Shown in pieces: positions 34,691 to 48,119 of a stretch of 64,000 nucleotides of DNA. Every line of letters begins with the position of its first letter. Position 1 is the stretch's first letter. The notes below the pieces were generated by a model, which was not told the DNA's origin, did no database searches, and worked only from the letters and a program-made list of their open reading frames with translations. Position numbers and translations under genes: made by a program. The stretch is from NCBI GenBank assembly GCA_008711295.1, contig VUYV01000289.1, forward strand, positions 348,220-412,219, written 5' to 3'. Source of the DNA: Anarhynchus alexandrinus (taxonomy: Eukaryota; Chordata; Aves; Charadriiformes; Charadriidae).

Positions 34691-37600
34691 CCCCTCCATT
34701 TTTTCTTTTGCATTAATTTGTACCAGATTCTAATTCTGAGTTAGAAAGATATGTATGCTTTACAATTAAAGAATGTATTTTCTTAATATTGGCTCGAGGA
34801 GTGTCTAAAGAACACTTTATTTATCTCGGAATGCAATTTAAATTCTAAATGGCTCTGCTTACACCAGCACAAACTCTAATATTTGCTGCTTAAATAACAA
34901 AAATACATGAAATAGCTTATAAATGGAGTAAACTACGTTTAACAATTTTTCCCAAAAAGACTGATGAATAATTTAAGAATGCCTGAGGGGAGGTCCAATT
35001 TGTTCTCTGGCAATTTGTTCATGTTTTCCTGACTTTTTGAATCCCAAACTGAATTATGAAATTAAATATGAGCTTGTTTAGTGTAGCAGGGTTTTTTTAT
35101 GTTTATACCATCCACTAGTGATATGTAAAATTTGTCTGGTACCCTTAAATCCACCTAATGTGGCTTTACCATCAAAGTCCAGCAAACCTTTTGCAAGAAG
35201 GAACAAACTGTAGACACTTTAATACATGATAACGAAAAACAAATAGAAGTACTTTCTATTTGAGCATAAGCTTGCTTTAGGAGGTTCAGGAAAATCTCCC
35301 TAGAGACTCCAAAGGTGGTTGAAACTGTAGGAAAGGATCTTCTAGCTTCCCACTTTACTTCAGCATCCTGCATTTAGGTTACAGCAGGCTGAAACTGTAC
35401 TATATGCATGCACAACAATCTCTTATACTAGCAGTGGAAAATTAAAATAATTCTGTTACTAACAAAGGCATTTGATGCTCTGAAATTTTGTTGCTGCTAA
35501 AAAAGACTACTTTGGGTGTAGATTATTTTACATCAGTTTTCTAATCTGGACGGTTTCTGTTGTTGCCTCTGAAGTTGCCGTAAGAAAGAGTAAAAGGTGT
35601 TGTAGTATGAAATTTTACTAGTACAAAAGCCATTATTCACAAGTCATTTTACTATTGCTGGAATTATCTCTTTATTAAACATTTATTATGCAATCTTTTT
35701 TTAGGATCCCAAATTCAAAAAAATACTGACTGTTTCCTCTGTTGTGTTTAAGATAGTTTTTCAATATCTGTCTAAGGATTGCCTATACCTCTCTATATTG
35801 TAAATAATACCACACAATCTTTCAGTTAGAGCTCTGACAATATACTCTTCAAAGTGTATTGATTCTTATAAGCTCATCTATCATTACAAGGAAGAAATCT
35901 CCTGAAATAAAGGATAACATTTTTTCCCATGTTCTAGTTGTTCTGCCATGATGAACTGACCAGTGTGCTTATTCAAATTATCCCAAATCAGATTTTGATC
36001 ATTTAATATAATTTAATTTATTATTTATCTATAAATAGTCAGAGTGAGGTGTCAAAAAATGTTTTACTGAAGTGACTCAGGCAATTGTCTTTCTACTCTT
36101 TTCTCCTGAAACTTTCAAATTGATCTTCATATATGCATTTTCTGAAATAAAATTCTTCAGAACCTGCTCTGTAGTTCATCCATCCTCACTATCATAAACA
36201 ATCTTGTTGGTGAAGTTGCTTGCCAATGCTCTTCTCCTTAACTTTTTGTCTTTTAATAATTTGCAGTCATGAAGTTGTAATAAAGTGATGATTTAAGGTG
36301 GTGAAGAGCCACTGAAAATGGAAGAGAAGACATCATTCTAATTTAAATGAGAAAGCAAATGGTTCACAATTTTAGGTTTTGAGAATAATAGAGGTTTATA
36401 AATCTGTGGAAAAAAAGAAAATAATCTTTAAGCATTTTCATGCTGTGCTTAAATTTTACATTTTTGATCAAACACGCAGTTCTTATTTACTTTGTCTGGG
36501 GTAGTAAAACAAACGGATATTATGTCTTTTACTAAATGTTGCATTTTTTATTGTACTAAAATAGATACATGTAAGTAGGAATATTATAGAATTACTCTGT
36601 TTTCTATTTGTGTGCTCTTCTGATTTGATCTAATCTAATTTAAACGACAGTATACAGCAGTTCAGGTTTAATTTACTGTTTGAATAAACTTCAAGTATAT
36701 TCTTTATATATCATTGCTTGACATATTTGAACTATCTCTTTCCATTTGTTTGGGTTTAATTTTAAGGTCCTGGAGGACATCAATTTTGCTCAGTTCCGTG
36801 CTTCTGAATAATATAATTCTGTGTGTCTGTTTTAATACGGTATAAAGTGGTCAGGAAACATACATGCATAAAAAGAAATCTGTATTTTATTAACAAGTTC
36901 TTTATGAAGATTTTCAAAAATATCTAAGGGATCAAGGCTCCTAAACCACGCACACATACACATGCATCCTTACATACATATTTTAAATGACCCAGTTTTC
37001 TCTTGAAATAAGACATTGTATATATAACATGTTTATAACAGTACTCAATTTACAAACCACAGGTAGTGATTTAATTTTTGCAGGCTAAAAAGTATAAAAG
37101 TAGAGTTCAAAGCAATTTTCTTCCTATGAGGCCCTGAATCAGAATATAAAAAATAACCTTTGGCTCAAGGAGGAAAACACCTGCTTTAATCACCTTTCAT
37201 TTTAGCTCAGCCTGGAAAACAGCTAACGCTATTTCCTGAGAATACATGTAAGTTAAAAAATAAATTTAAAAAAACAGCAACGCCTCCCTGTCTAATGTTA
37301 CATCTAATGTGTTTCTACAATATTTTTTCTAAAAAAATGAATGATCATGTTTATAAAGGAAGATCAAAAGAGGACATTTTAAACTAAAAGAAGGATCAAA
37401 AGGAAGGAGTAGTCAATGTGGTTAGGAACTACAACTGCATCATAAGTGTGGAAAAGGTTATTTTATCTAACCTTTAAAAAAAATTAAGAGAAAAAAATAA
37501 GAAATACCTTATTTACTTTCATGACTCTAAGGCTTAAAATTTATATTTTGGGTCATAGAACTAAAGATTTCCTGAAAATAACTTTCCCTTATATTTCTCC

Positions 37601-38171
37601 TTACCTTTCCACTCCAGCAGTTTTCTGTCTCACTCTTTCTTTTCCCTCTGTGCTTTGAGACATGAAATTAAGTCAGATTATAACTCTGCTAGCTGTTGGT
37701 TTTCTCACTTTGCTTCTTATATTTCAATCTGATTTTCTACGAATTCTTAGATAAAAAAACCTTTTAAAAGATATTTTTGTCTCAGAGATCTTAATTCTTG
37801 TATTGTGGGTAATTTGCTGGATTCTAGACTGAAGAAAGTGAAAGAACGACTGTGTTGTACATTTGTGTACACACACACAGCCAGAACGTATATTCAAAAG
37901 GACATGTAAGCTGATTCAGCACCAAGCCTCAAACAAGCACCACTGTTTCAATTGAAATACTGTTTCTAAGAAATATTTCCAAAAGGATTCACTTAAACTG
38001 AGATTCTTACTTACGTGATAATGTTGGTAGTTATTATTAATGTTTACAAACCACACTCAAGATGTTTCTGTAGAGTTTGATGATCTCTTCTTTAATTTGC
38101 CAGGAGTAAATATCTGTACCAGATTCAGCACAGTGGTAGTCTGTCTTGTTTTTTAACCTTCAAAGAGTTTT

Positions 38172-38186
38172 TGTGTGTGTGTGTGT
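38172..38186. repeat. (TG)n microsatellite
   Basis: About seven uninterrupted TG units. Length is short and probably polymorphic. No associated feature. Confidence 0.8.
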
Positions 38187-38949
38187 CTTCATGTGTTATA
38201 TTTTTATAAGTTTTTATGAGTTGTGGAATCCTGAAAATGGCCTTTATTTCTGTCTGATTTCTTCAGATATCAGATATGCATGATGTTACCTGATTTCATT
38301 TCCTGCTTCAAGTTTCAGTGATAAAAACCCAGTTATTCCAACTGCCCCACTTTATTACTTCAACATAATAATATTGAGCCATAATAAATGTTGACTCTCA
38401 GTACAACAAGCAACAAAGATGTATATATATCTTTCAATGAAAAAAAAAAAGCCCTTAACAGCCAGCAAATCTCACTGTTAGCAGTGTGATAGTACAGTAC
38501 CAGAATTAAGTTTTCAAATGCTATTGTCCAGCACCGAGATTGTGTGGGTGGCTGAGCACTCTGCATTTTCAAAGGCGGTAAGTAGCTACTTAGTCTCTTG
38601 TATGCAGAGAGATGGAAACTTGCTACTGATGTTTTTTCTTCATTTTGGGTTTAAATTCACTCCAGAAAGGTGTCTGTTGATGGTAGCAGAGACTCAGCAT
38701 GCGTTATTTTAATAAATGGCTAGTCAGTTCTTCCCAGCAAAGTTAAAGATTATATTTAGGAGACACACGTGCAAATGCTTTGCAACAGAACATATGTGTC
38801 AATTCCTCAGACATGTTAAGAAAGTCAACCTGATGAGTGAGAGTCTCAAGTGTTCAGTTTATCAGTTCATACTGAGAGTACTATGCATTACTGAAAAATG
38901 GTGTCTTTGACCTTAGTAACATTGTATGATTGTTCATGATTCATAGAGA

Positions 38950-38978
38950 GAAATAAGAATTTCAGAAATTCTTATTTC
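38950..38978. repeat. Perfect inverted repeat, 13-bp arms
   Basis: Arm gaaataagaattt at 38950-38962 and its exact complement at 38966-38978 are separated by the three bases cag. The stem is AT-rich and too short for a microRNA precursor. It may be a hairpin in a transcript or a simple palindrome with no role. Confidence 0.7.
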
Positions 38979-41892
38979 AGAAAACTACGTTTCAGTTTTA
39001 CAGTATGTCTAGGGGAACAAAAAAGATATTTTTTTTTTGGCTAGATATTTCTTTCTGTATTCTTCTGTGACTCATAGCTGTGACCTCTTAATCTATGGGA
39101 AAAAAAAATATTATCTTCCTTCCATATATTTCTTATCTTTCAAGATATCGTATCAGTTTGGGTGCTGCCTAGGGTGTATGATCCTTGCTGATGACCATAT
39201 ATTTTCATTTCATTTACTATTACCAGAGTTTTTTCCACAAGAGTTTTGGCTAATCTTCTGTTGATCTGAAACCACACAGTATTATTTATCACTGGTTTTC
39301 ATCTAGACCACTCCCAAGGGAGCACAGGATCCCCTCAGAAAAGGCTGTACATACATTCAGGTTTGACTCAAACATCATGACCTCTTTGGCTTTCATTTTT
39401 TTTCGTCTACATAGTAGAACTTTATTCAGGGATTTCTAATTGTTAGCATCCTCTGATGTTAAGGAGCTACCTAATATTCTGCAGCCTGGCACCCAAACCA
39501 GGTGCCAGCTACAGTCCCAGTAGCTTTCCCAAATATGCCTGATCTTAGGCATTTCTGGTTTATGTCATTGAAAAATGACAGGCAATGAAGAAGATGAGTT
39601 TATTAGGGGCAAATTTCCTCAGAAAGAAAGAATGAACTGGCATTACGTCCCACAAGAATAAAATTATTACTTTTTCTTTTTCATCTACTTATCAGCAGGA
39701 AAAACACCCGCAAACAGCAAGAGAGCTTCAGTACCAGCTACATCATAAAATAATAGGCAAAGTATCAAGAAACATTTAGCTATTTTCTCTCTTCACACCA
39801 GAGATACCCCAAAGTGTTAGGCATATATATTTTGAAAATACAAGATTTTTTGTGTCTTGCTTTGAGTGCTCATCTTTTCATTTTTCAATGTGTGTTTGAG
39901 ACAATTATCCATTCCAGATCTCCTTCTCCATGTGAAGTTTTCACTTTCCTGTAGTGGAGTGGTCAGCGCTACTTAACTTCTTTATGTAGCCCAGATCCCA
40001 GTTAATCAAAACAGTGTATGTTTTCCTTTAAATGCCTGGCATGCTGACTATATAACATCAGAGTAAATTCCTTTAAAAAGTGGAATCCATGTATATGCAG
40101 TTAAACAAAAAGAATCTCTATGCAAAGCGCAACTTGTTCAGTGGTTGCTTTGGTATTTTTACTGTTCATTAAGGGTAACAACATCAATTATATTATAAAT
40201 CTTTGTATTAATGATAGTATTATGAGCTACCAAGACCATGAGTATGAGATTCCACTTGCTTATAATATGTCTAGAAAGAAACACAGTTTTAAGAATGTCA
40301 TGACCCCTCTCTGTGTCCTCTTACCCCTGTGACCCACAGCTGTGATCCCTTAAATCGAATGTATTGCTCATTTATTACCAGCTCTATTTTAATTTCCTCT
40401 CCAACTAACTCTGCAAATAAAAGACTTCTAGCTGTTTTAATTTTCCCTTCTGACAGCAAAAGACATATCTGCATTATTAAAATGCCAGATATCTTTATAA
40501 CTGTTATCAATTACATTAATTAATAGAACATAGCAGTAGAATTTGCATGGGAAAAAAGTATTACTCTAAATCTTAGTTAATTCGCAGTTGTCTGTAAGAT
40601 ACCATTTCTCCCACACCCCACGTTTCTTACCCTTTCATGTATTAATTATTAATAAATACTTCTCTAACAAGTATGATGTATAGTTGCTGTTTGTATCACT
40701 ATGAAGTATAGACCTATTGGGATTGTATTTCTCAAGTTGAGAAGAAAAGGAAATTTTCTTTCATAAAACAAACAGGATTTATTAAATGCTTAAATTATAT
40801 AAGAGCAGGCGGTCTGCATGACAATTATATATTTTTTAATTAACTGAGACTACAGACCATGGCTTTACAGTGCAATATATTTTTAAAGTCAGAATTTTCC
40901 CTAAATCCTGCTTCTCCTAAAGTCTGTTCACAGCTTCTGAGTGGAAGTTCAAACTGAGCTCTGTCTGTGCCAGGTGCAGGAGCAGCATGTCATGGCTTCA
41001 CAGCCTGGCAAGCTGACATGAAATGGAATGCAAAAGCAGATCCCAGTGATGACAGGGCAAAATATTCCAGACTTAATTTGGCTGAGGTTTTGAGGGTACC
41101 TTTACACTTTCTGGTGTGGGTAAATAACCCCACTTACATTACTGAAGTTCCTTCCCCCACCCAAAATAGTCCTGTGAAAACGTTAATGTTAGGCAAAGTT
41201 CATGCACTTTGCTGGAAAGCATATTTATTCAGTATGGATTCGATAAATACATTCCTGTGGGAACCGTGACTTATTTTGCCTAAGAAGGGAGGTGAAGAAA
41301 TTTTACATCGGTTCCGAGAGTGAAGGTTTCTATCCGTTTATATCAGCATTATACCCACAATCATCCTCTGGCTCTCCACCTCAGCTGGTTTGGTCCCTCT
41401 GGCCTCTCTTCATTTACCTCAGCCAACTGATCTTTCGTTCTGCAGCCTGGACCCACATGACTTTGCCATTTTCTGCTTGTCCCCTGTTCCCCTGTGCTCT
41501 TTTCTTTGCCCCCTCCCCAGCTGTACTGTGTTCAGCTGCATACTGAGCTACAGTACGTGGAAGGATAGGCAGAAATCTTTCAGAGGTTTGGAACTTTTTT
41601 TCTGTAAAATAAATCCTACCATTTCTTTCGTTCTGTAGCACAAGAGCTTGCCAATGTCTGTATAAATTACGCTGGTGTTATCACCTTGTAGAAACTCTGC
41701 CAACCTTATGCTTTTATTTAATTGTTTATTTCTTTGCATTATTTTCTAATGAAATTTTTGTTTTGGTTTACCATGCTCTTTCTTTTTTTGTTTAATGGAC
41801 AGTCACAATATAGGTATACGTGTATATATTGACAGATACCTGGTTATTTTAGGTTAGTTTAATAGACAGTTTAGGAGGAACACACTTAAATT

Positions 41893-41917
41893 AAAAAAAA
41901 AAAAACAAAAAAAAAAA
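41893..41917. repeat. A-rich tract
   Basis: A13 followed by C and A11, then a short 'cccaaaaccaaac' segment. CR1 does not leave poly-A tails, so this is not evidence of a CR1 insertion. No retrocopy is visible next to it. Confidence 0.75.
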
Positions 41918-42916
41918 CCCAAAACCAAACACCAGGTCTTTATAAGAAGACTCAAATTAATATTTACATGCTTGTTTTCTTTTCTTTTAAAATTAACATT
42001 CAAGGCATATGTTGATAGCTGAAATAATATGGGAAACTGAAATTTTACCTTCTAAATTGAAAGCTAGACTCGCATTGTCTTGCAGGAAAACTCCAAAGAA
42101 CTGCTTCAGAGAAAGGGACCTGAAGGGAAAAAAACCCAATCACTTTCTCCAAAACATTCTGTATCCAGCAGTGGAGTCCTCCTTCTCACCTTTAATACCT
42201 TTACATTGCACAGAATAGCTGTTTGTCACAGATCAAGCCCACTAATTGACAAGGACCAGTAAGAAAAGCTAGGACTCTAGCAGGGCTTCTCTCTTCTTTT
42301 TTCATATCACTGCTGCAATAGAGCCAGGCTACAATAAGCATCTCTTCTTCCTTTTTCTTATAGAAGAGAGAGACCATGAGACTGCCGTACTTTCCCTGTT
42401 TACCTGTACTTGATAGACAAATCTCAACCTTGCTGGAGGTCTTCTGACAGTACTGAAGAAGTGAAATGCTATAGAGAACTTGCCACAGAGACATTAATGG
42501 ATTTTTAAGGAAAATTAAAACTTTTAAGGGAGATTTCTGAGATACTTGCATTGGATGTTGGTGCTAGACAATACTCCAATAATTTAATTCTCTAATTTTG
42601 GCTGCATATTAATTTCTTAAATTTTAAATATACTGAATATTTTTTAGGCTTAGAATTTTAGGAGATCAAGGTTTACAGAATTGGTTTATTTTGTCAATAA
42701 ACAAGCCAGGCACATGCAGGTTAGTGCGTTTACATTCTACTTTATGAGGATTATATTTACCTTAAAAAGATAATCTGTCATTTGGAACATTTATTGGCTA
42801 TTTAGTTCATTTTAACAGCCAGATAACTTTAGAACACCGGTGGTTTAGTGACCCCAGAAATACATTGACTAGGGCGTATTTCAAAGGTGTTTCAAATAAT
42901 ACAATAATACATCACT

Positions 42917-43352
42917 ATGAACATTTTTGTGGCCTTCCTCTGGACCTGCTCCAACAGGTCCATGTCTTTCCTGTGCTCAGAGCTCCAGGGCTGGATGCAG
43001 TACACCACGTGGGGTCCCACAAGAGCGGAGCAGAGGGGCAGAATCAGCTCCCTCGACCTGCTGGCCATGCTTCTTTTGATGCATCCCAGGATACGGTTGG
43101 CCTTCTGGGCTGCAAGTGCACATTGCTGGGTAATGCAGAGGTTTTCATCCACCAGTACCCTCAAGTCCTCTCTTGGCAGAGCTGCTCCTAATCCCTTCAT
43201 TCCCCAACCTGCTGGTAGTGGGCATTGCCCCGACCCAGGTGCAGGACCTTGCACTTGGCCTATTTGAATGCCATGAGGTTAACATGGGCACACTTCTCAA
43301 GCCTGTCCAGGTCCCTCTAGATGGCATCCCAACCCTGAAGGGTCTGAGGTGA
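42917..43352 (-). mobile_element. CR1 internal fragment without 3' end, minus strand
   Basis: The minus frame 42892-43254 reads [63 protein letters not shown], then [19 protein letters not shown]: the polymerase thumb region. Further upstream in the element are ALPREDL, the block for [13 protein letters not shown] in a shifted frame and the complement of 'aagcctgtccaggtccctctag'. The copy stops at 42917 inside the ATKM block, without the last part of ORF2 or the 3' tail. CR1 copies normally keep their 3' end, so this one was cut after insertion. The subfamily looks the same as that of the copy at 51277. Confidence 0.9.
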
Positions 43353-46300
43353 CTTGCTAAACCACAGTTGTCTAAAATTGTGAGAATAATTCCAGCAACA
43401 GGGATTATCTCACCATAGCAGGAGGAGATGGTTGGGTTTGATCAGTGAGCTAAACCCAGAATGGTGGCACTTCACACAAATCCCATTCAGCAAAATTCAG
43501 AGGTATTATAAGGTTTCATTGTATTAGAATTTGCTACTTCCTGCTTACAGCCCAGCCCTTAACACTATATAAAACAGCAGCAGTCTAGAAACCAAACTCT
43601 GTGATGATTTGCCCAAATTGTCAGGCACTGCCAAGAAGCTACAGGCACAGATAATACATCTGTTACTGCTGTGGTATGAATATTGGTGTATTGGATCAGC
43701 ATTAGTTTTGGAATTTCATCACCAGTTTTCTCTGCACTTCATTATGTCTGGAAGTGTCATTTTAGGTATGTCTTTGGTACATGTATCTATCACTCGATAG
43801 TAAGAAGACAGTATGAAAACTGAAGTTCAGATCTTCTGTATGACATGCATAAGAATAATTCTTCTCCTGCTTCAGAAGAGTTTCTATTCATCTCTGTGTG
43901 TAACAGAGCTATTTCTAAACACCGTTTAAGTAAACCAAGAGAATTATTTGTTGCCCACATATGTCAAAATCCATCATCACTTTTGCTTAATTTAAGGAAA
44001 ATTTACCAAATGGATTGATAATTAAGTAGATGATTACATATTCTGTCATAATGTCTATAAATGTAAACAAGTAAAGATCCCAACTACTCTCCTTCCTTCC
44101 TAAAGTAAGAACAGTTCCTCCCACTAGCTGATTTGGTACTGAGGAAAATATTGTAGCCTCCTAATCTCCCCTATCTTGTTTTAAAACCATAATCAATTTT
44201 TATACAGGCATGCATAGACTCTTATTTTAATACATCATTCCTCATTTCTTTTGACTTATTTAAAAGAAGGTTTTAGAGTAGCGACAATTTGTATTTATCA
44301 GATTTCAGTAAAATTCTGCTTTATAAATTTAGGCGTTTCTAGATCTGAGCTACACAAGCTAGTCCCATGACCAGAAACAGAGAGCAAGAGTTCTTTAGCT
44401 GCCCTCATAGAAGCCTGATTTGAACCTAGAGTAGAAGTTGTCTTTGCTCAAGTATGACACCATACAAATGCAGCTACCAACCTTCCGGACCCACTCTGTA
44501 AATCTAGAATTTCAGCTGTGCACACCCAGAAAAGAGCATGTCTTCAGAGATGCAGAAATAAAACTGCTATAACATATCGATATTGCAATGTCAGAGATCT
44601 TCAAACTAGCTCCATCCTGGTCTCAGTATGGTCATTTCAGTGGATCAGTTAATTAGTTCTGCTTAGACTGTAGCTATTAGCATCACACAACTACAGTCAT
44701 GTGGCTTTCAGAACTATTTTCTGTGTTTTCTACTGTGCTGTGCTGTGCCAACACAATAGCTTTGTAGCTCCTAGCTCAAGGATCTCTTTATATTGTACCA
44801 TCAAGTCCTAAATATTTTTTTGTTTTCTAAGATACAAAAATAGTCAGTACTGTTCTGACAAGGTTTTCTAGTGCTTGCTGAGAATATAATGGTTCTCTGG
44901 ACTGTTTCAGACAATACACTTGACTACCTGAATATTCTCAAATCATAGCGTCAATTTGTTTATTCGCTCTGCCCCTGTAAAAGAAAAGTCCTTCATTTTT
45001 AATGATTTTATTTGTTAAAATAATTCAATGCTCAAATGACCTTCATGAAAGTTACAAAGTTTTTTCTTTCTTTATTCTGCTGGAAATCACTATTTTTCTT
45101 TCCTTTCATAACTGCCAACAACTATCAGTTAATAACAAACAGACCGGCAATGATGAATTAAGCATGAGGCTTCTTTCTTTGCCTCTGGCCATCCCTCAAG
45201 TATCAACCTTTTGAGGACTAGTAACTTCTCATCCTCACGTTTCTTGAATTGGATCTTGGAACTGTATGTTTTCAGTCAGCTTGTATATGTCATGTTCTTC
45301 ATTTGGGGATACTCAACATGGCAACAAAACTTATTTTTAAACCAGCATATCTTAATGAAATTATTTGCCGAAAAGAAGAGATGATTTTAAGGGCTTGAAG
45401 AGCTGTTCAGCAGAGAGCTCACCAATATTTCACATTGAGATAATCAACTTCTACTCTCCTCTTTTAAGACCTTCCCCTGGTGCACTAAGGTTTATCTGCA
45501 AGACAAGGGGTTAATTCTATCAGTAACAACCTCATTTAGAACTTGACTAACTTAATGTACAAAGTCTCTGTTTGTTTTGATTTCTGATGTGTAAAGAACC
45601 AGAAATATTTAAGGTGTACATTGCATGCTTGTTTTCCTGTTGCTCTTTTGCTGAGGCAAGTGTAAACATGACTGGTTAGTTCTAATTAAAATGTTATTGC
45701 TTCTTCTTGAATATTTATTTCAAAAGTACTTATGTGATGTTCACTAGGTATGCTCTACGCCTTGGAATTTTTTTCTGAAGTACCTGCTGTAATTAGGTTT
45801 AGGGACTTCATAATTACTTTGATCTTTGGCTAATATGAATGTAAACTAACATAAATTAATATTTGCCAAACACTTCGCACAATTTTTTTTTAACAGCTGG
45901 CCTTATTTTAGTTCTAAGAATACTTTTTCCCCCTGTTTAAATTGGAACAGAACAGCAATGTAGAGAAAAAAAGCTATGAAGCACCATTTATTTTCTCTAA
46001 TATTTCTTGAGCTTTCTCTGGATTAGAGACATCAAGGATACTGGTGGTAAATACATGATTCATATTTAGGCATTCACCTGCCTAAAAATATTTGTTAAAT
46101 TCACTTAAATCTGAAACACAATACATTGTTTTTTTCCTAGTTAAGTAAAAAAGAAGTGAGTAAAGTGAGTATACAGTCTTCAAAGACTGAATAACTTTGC
46201 AAAATGTGGGAAGAGTTGATTTTGCAGTGTTGTGCATGGAGTCTAACTGGATAACAGGAGACAGAAATGCATAAATCTACATATATGAACTGTATAGTGG

Positions 46301-48044
46301 TGACTAGAGTTGATAATCTCAACTTTACATTCTTGCCTTGTTATTAAGCTGTCATCAAGTAATCAAATCAAAAAGTCAGCAAATTTGCTTAAAGGAAAGG
46401 TAAGAAAAATAAAATCGCATGTCAAAGAATCTTCCAATTGTCTTTACGCTGTAGTATATGGTGACAAAACAGTAAGAAGGTATCTCTTTTCTGCTGGGCT
46501 TTGTTAATCATACTCCACTGTAATCACACTAACAAGACACTCCTCTCAGCTGGAATGATGTTGTTCTTCTGCACTAAAAATGAATTACTCTGGTGTAAAT
46601 TTAAAAAAAAAGCAGTTATTTGACTATTTGAAGTACTGAATCCACATTAGGTTGCCTCAGGTACATACTGTGCAACAGTGAGGGTATAAACATTACACAA
46701 CCTAGTTTCTACAAGGTCTATTCGTACATAAAAAAGAACATATTAGTATTTGATCATTATTTCTGTAATGGGCAAGCAAGGAGACAAAGGAAGTCATACA
46801 TAGTATTTTGTGGTGGTATTATTTTTTCTTGTAAAACACACAAAACGTAAACCCCTTCATGTTACCTTCAACCTCTGAGCAAAGTGGACCAAAAAGACGG
46901 AAGTTCTGCCCTTGTGTATTTCAGACAAATAACTGTTATACATGTTGTTGGTATACATATAGTATGGATCAGTGGGAGTTACTTAATCACGTATGAATCC
47001 TTTCGACATATTTCCTTCAGTTACATCTATTCAAATATTTTTTTTTCCACAAAAGAAAAAGGTAGAATCTGAAGATTAAAGTCCAACAAGACTTGCCATG
47101 CAAGGATCTAGAGATTTGCATATAGAGAAACAGCATTCTGTTATTATGTATTTTTACTTTTGATTGTATCCTTGGATAATGTCCTTTTAAGAAATGTGAA
47201 TTAAGTTTTCAGGAGACCAGTGTGACTTAGAAATATTTTTGAAAAGCTTCCTAAGCTCAGAAACCTGCGAGCTAAAACTGAGTCAGACCATGATTTGTTG
47301 ATTTAACATTGTAATTACATGCTAAGTTTTGGAGATAAAAATTCTCGGTAAGTGGGAAAGGTGAATGTAGGTGTTTTGTAGATATGTTGCCAATTGCCAT
47401 TATTATTGTTAACTGAAATAATATGCTGCAAAAATATAAAAAATATAAAACATTGAAAAAGTGTTATAAATTTATGTCATCTTGTTATCAGAATATTTTA
47501 TATGAGATGTAGAGATTATTTTCTTCTCCTGTTATACTTTTAACATCTCTGAGACTTGATTTCCGGCTTCATCTTTTGTTATGATAATATACTCTTTTCT
47601 TAATTCTTTGTTCCTCATTGTCTGAGAATAAGGAAAGCACATATAAATACAATATTTGTTAAGAGAAGAATAACTAAATCAAACTGCAATTAGGTGATGC
47701 ATCCTTCTTTCTTTTACAAGATTTTAAAAACATGTCAAGAAATATAAAATTAGTACAATCTCAAAAAAAAGCAGCCTAACTGTAAGACTAGGATCATCTA
47801 GGATCATAGAAGTGCTGAAGGTAATACGTTAAGAATAGCTCCTGAAATGCACCGTCTTTTTTATTCTACTTTCATCAACTGATTGGAAAATATATTATAG
47901 AGATATGTGGAAGGAAAAGAAAAATCTGTACAATTATGAAACACAGCTCAGCAGACAAAAAAAAATCTTTTACTCTGGCAATTTTCAAGAATTTTATGTG
48001 AAATGTATTTATTATGATTATGGGATGTTTTATTTAGGAGCTCT

Positions 48045-48119
48045 AAGTGACTTGCCCAGTCTCATTAAAGTTGTTAGGAGTCTTGCCATTGACTTCAGTG
48101 AAAGGTGGATTCAACTCTA
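48045..48119. repeat. Possible ancient amniote repeat trace
   Basis: The segment 'ctaagtgacttgcccagtc' followed by 'taggagtcttgccattgactt' and 'cagtgaaaggtggattcaactc' resembles old amniote interspersed repeats that contain 'ggagtcttgccattgacttcagtggga'. The match is short and boundaries are unknown. Confidence 0.4.

Larger units (their letters stand above)
32243..42916. other. Long single-copy AT-rich desert
   Basis: Over 10 kb with no recognisable gene or CR1. Separately listed within it are a CpG-retaining block (34441-34690), a (TG)n run (38172-38186), a perfect 13-bp-arm inverted repeat (38950-38978) and an A-rich tract (41893-41917). A smaller dyad, ctggcacc/ggtgccag with a 7-base loop, lies at 39486-39508. 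The plus frame of 100 codons at 40967-41269 has no family resemblance. Confidence 0.5.

Noticed and set aside
38950..38978. MicroRNA precursor
   Set aside because: The stem is 13 bp with a 3-base loop, much too short for a Drosha/Dicer substrate.
40967..41269. Plus-strand 100-codon open frame with a reasonable amino-acid mix
   Set aside because: No family resemblance, no splice-like or promoter context and no similarity to anything else in the window. A frame of this length is expected by chance in 64 kb.
41893..41917. Poly-A tail of a processed pseudogene
   Set aside because: No gene-like sequence or target-site duplication next to it.
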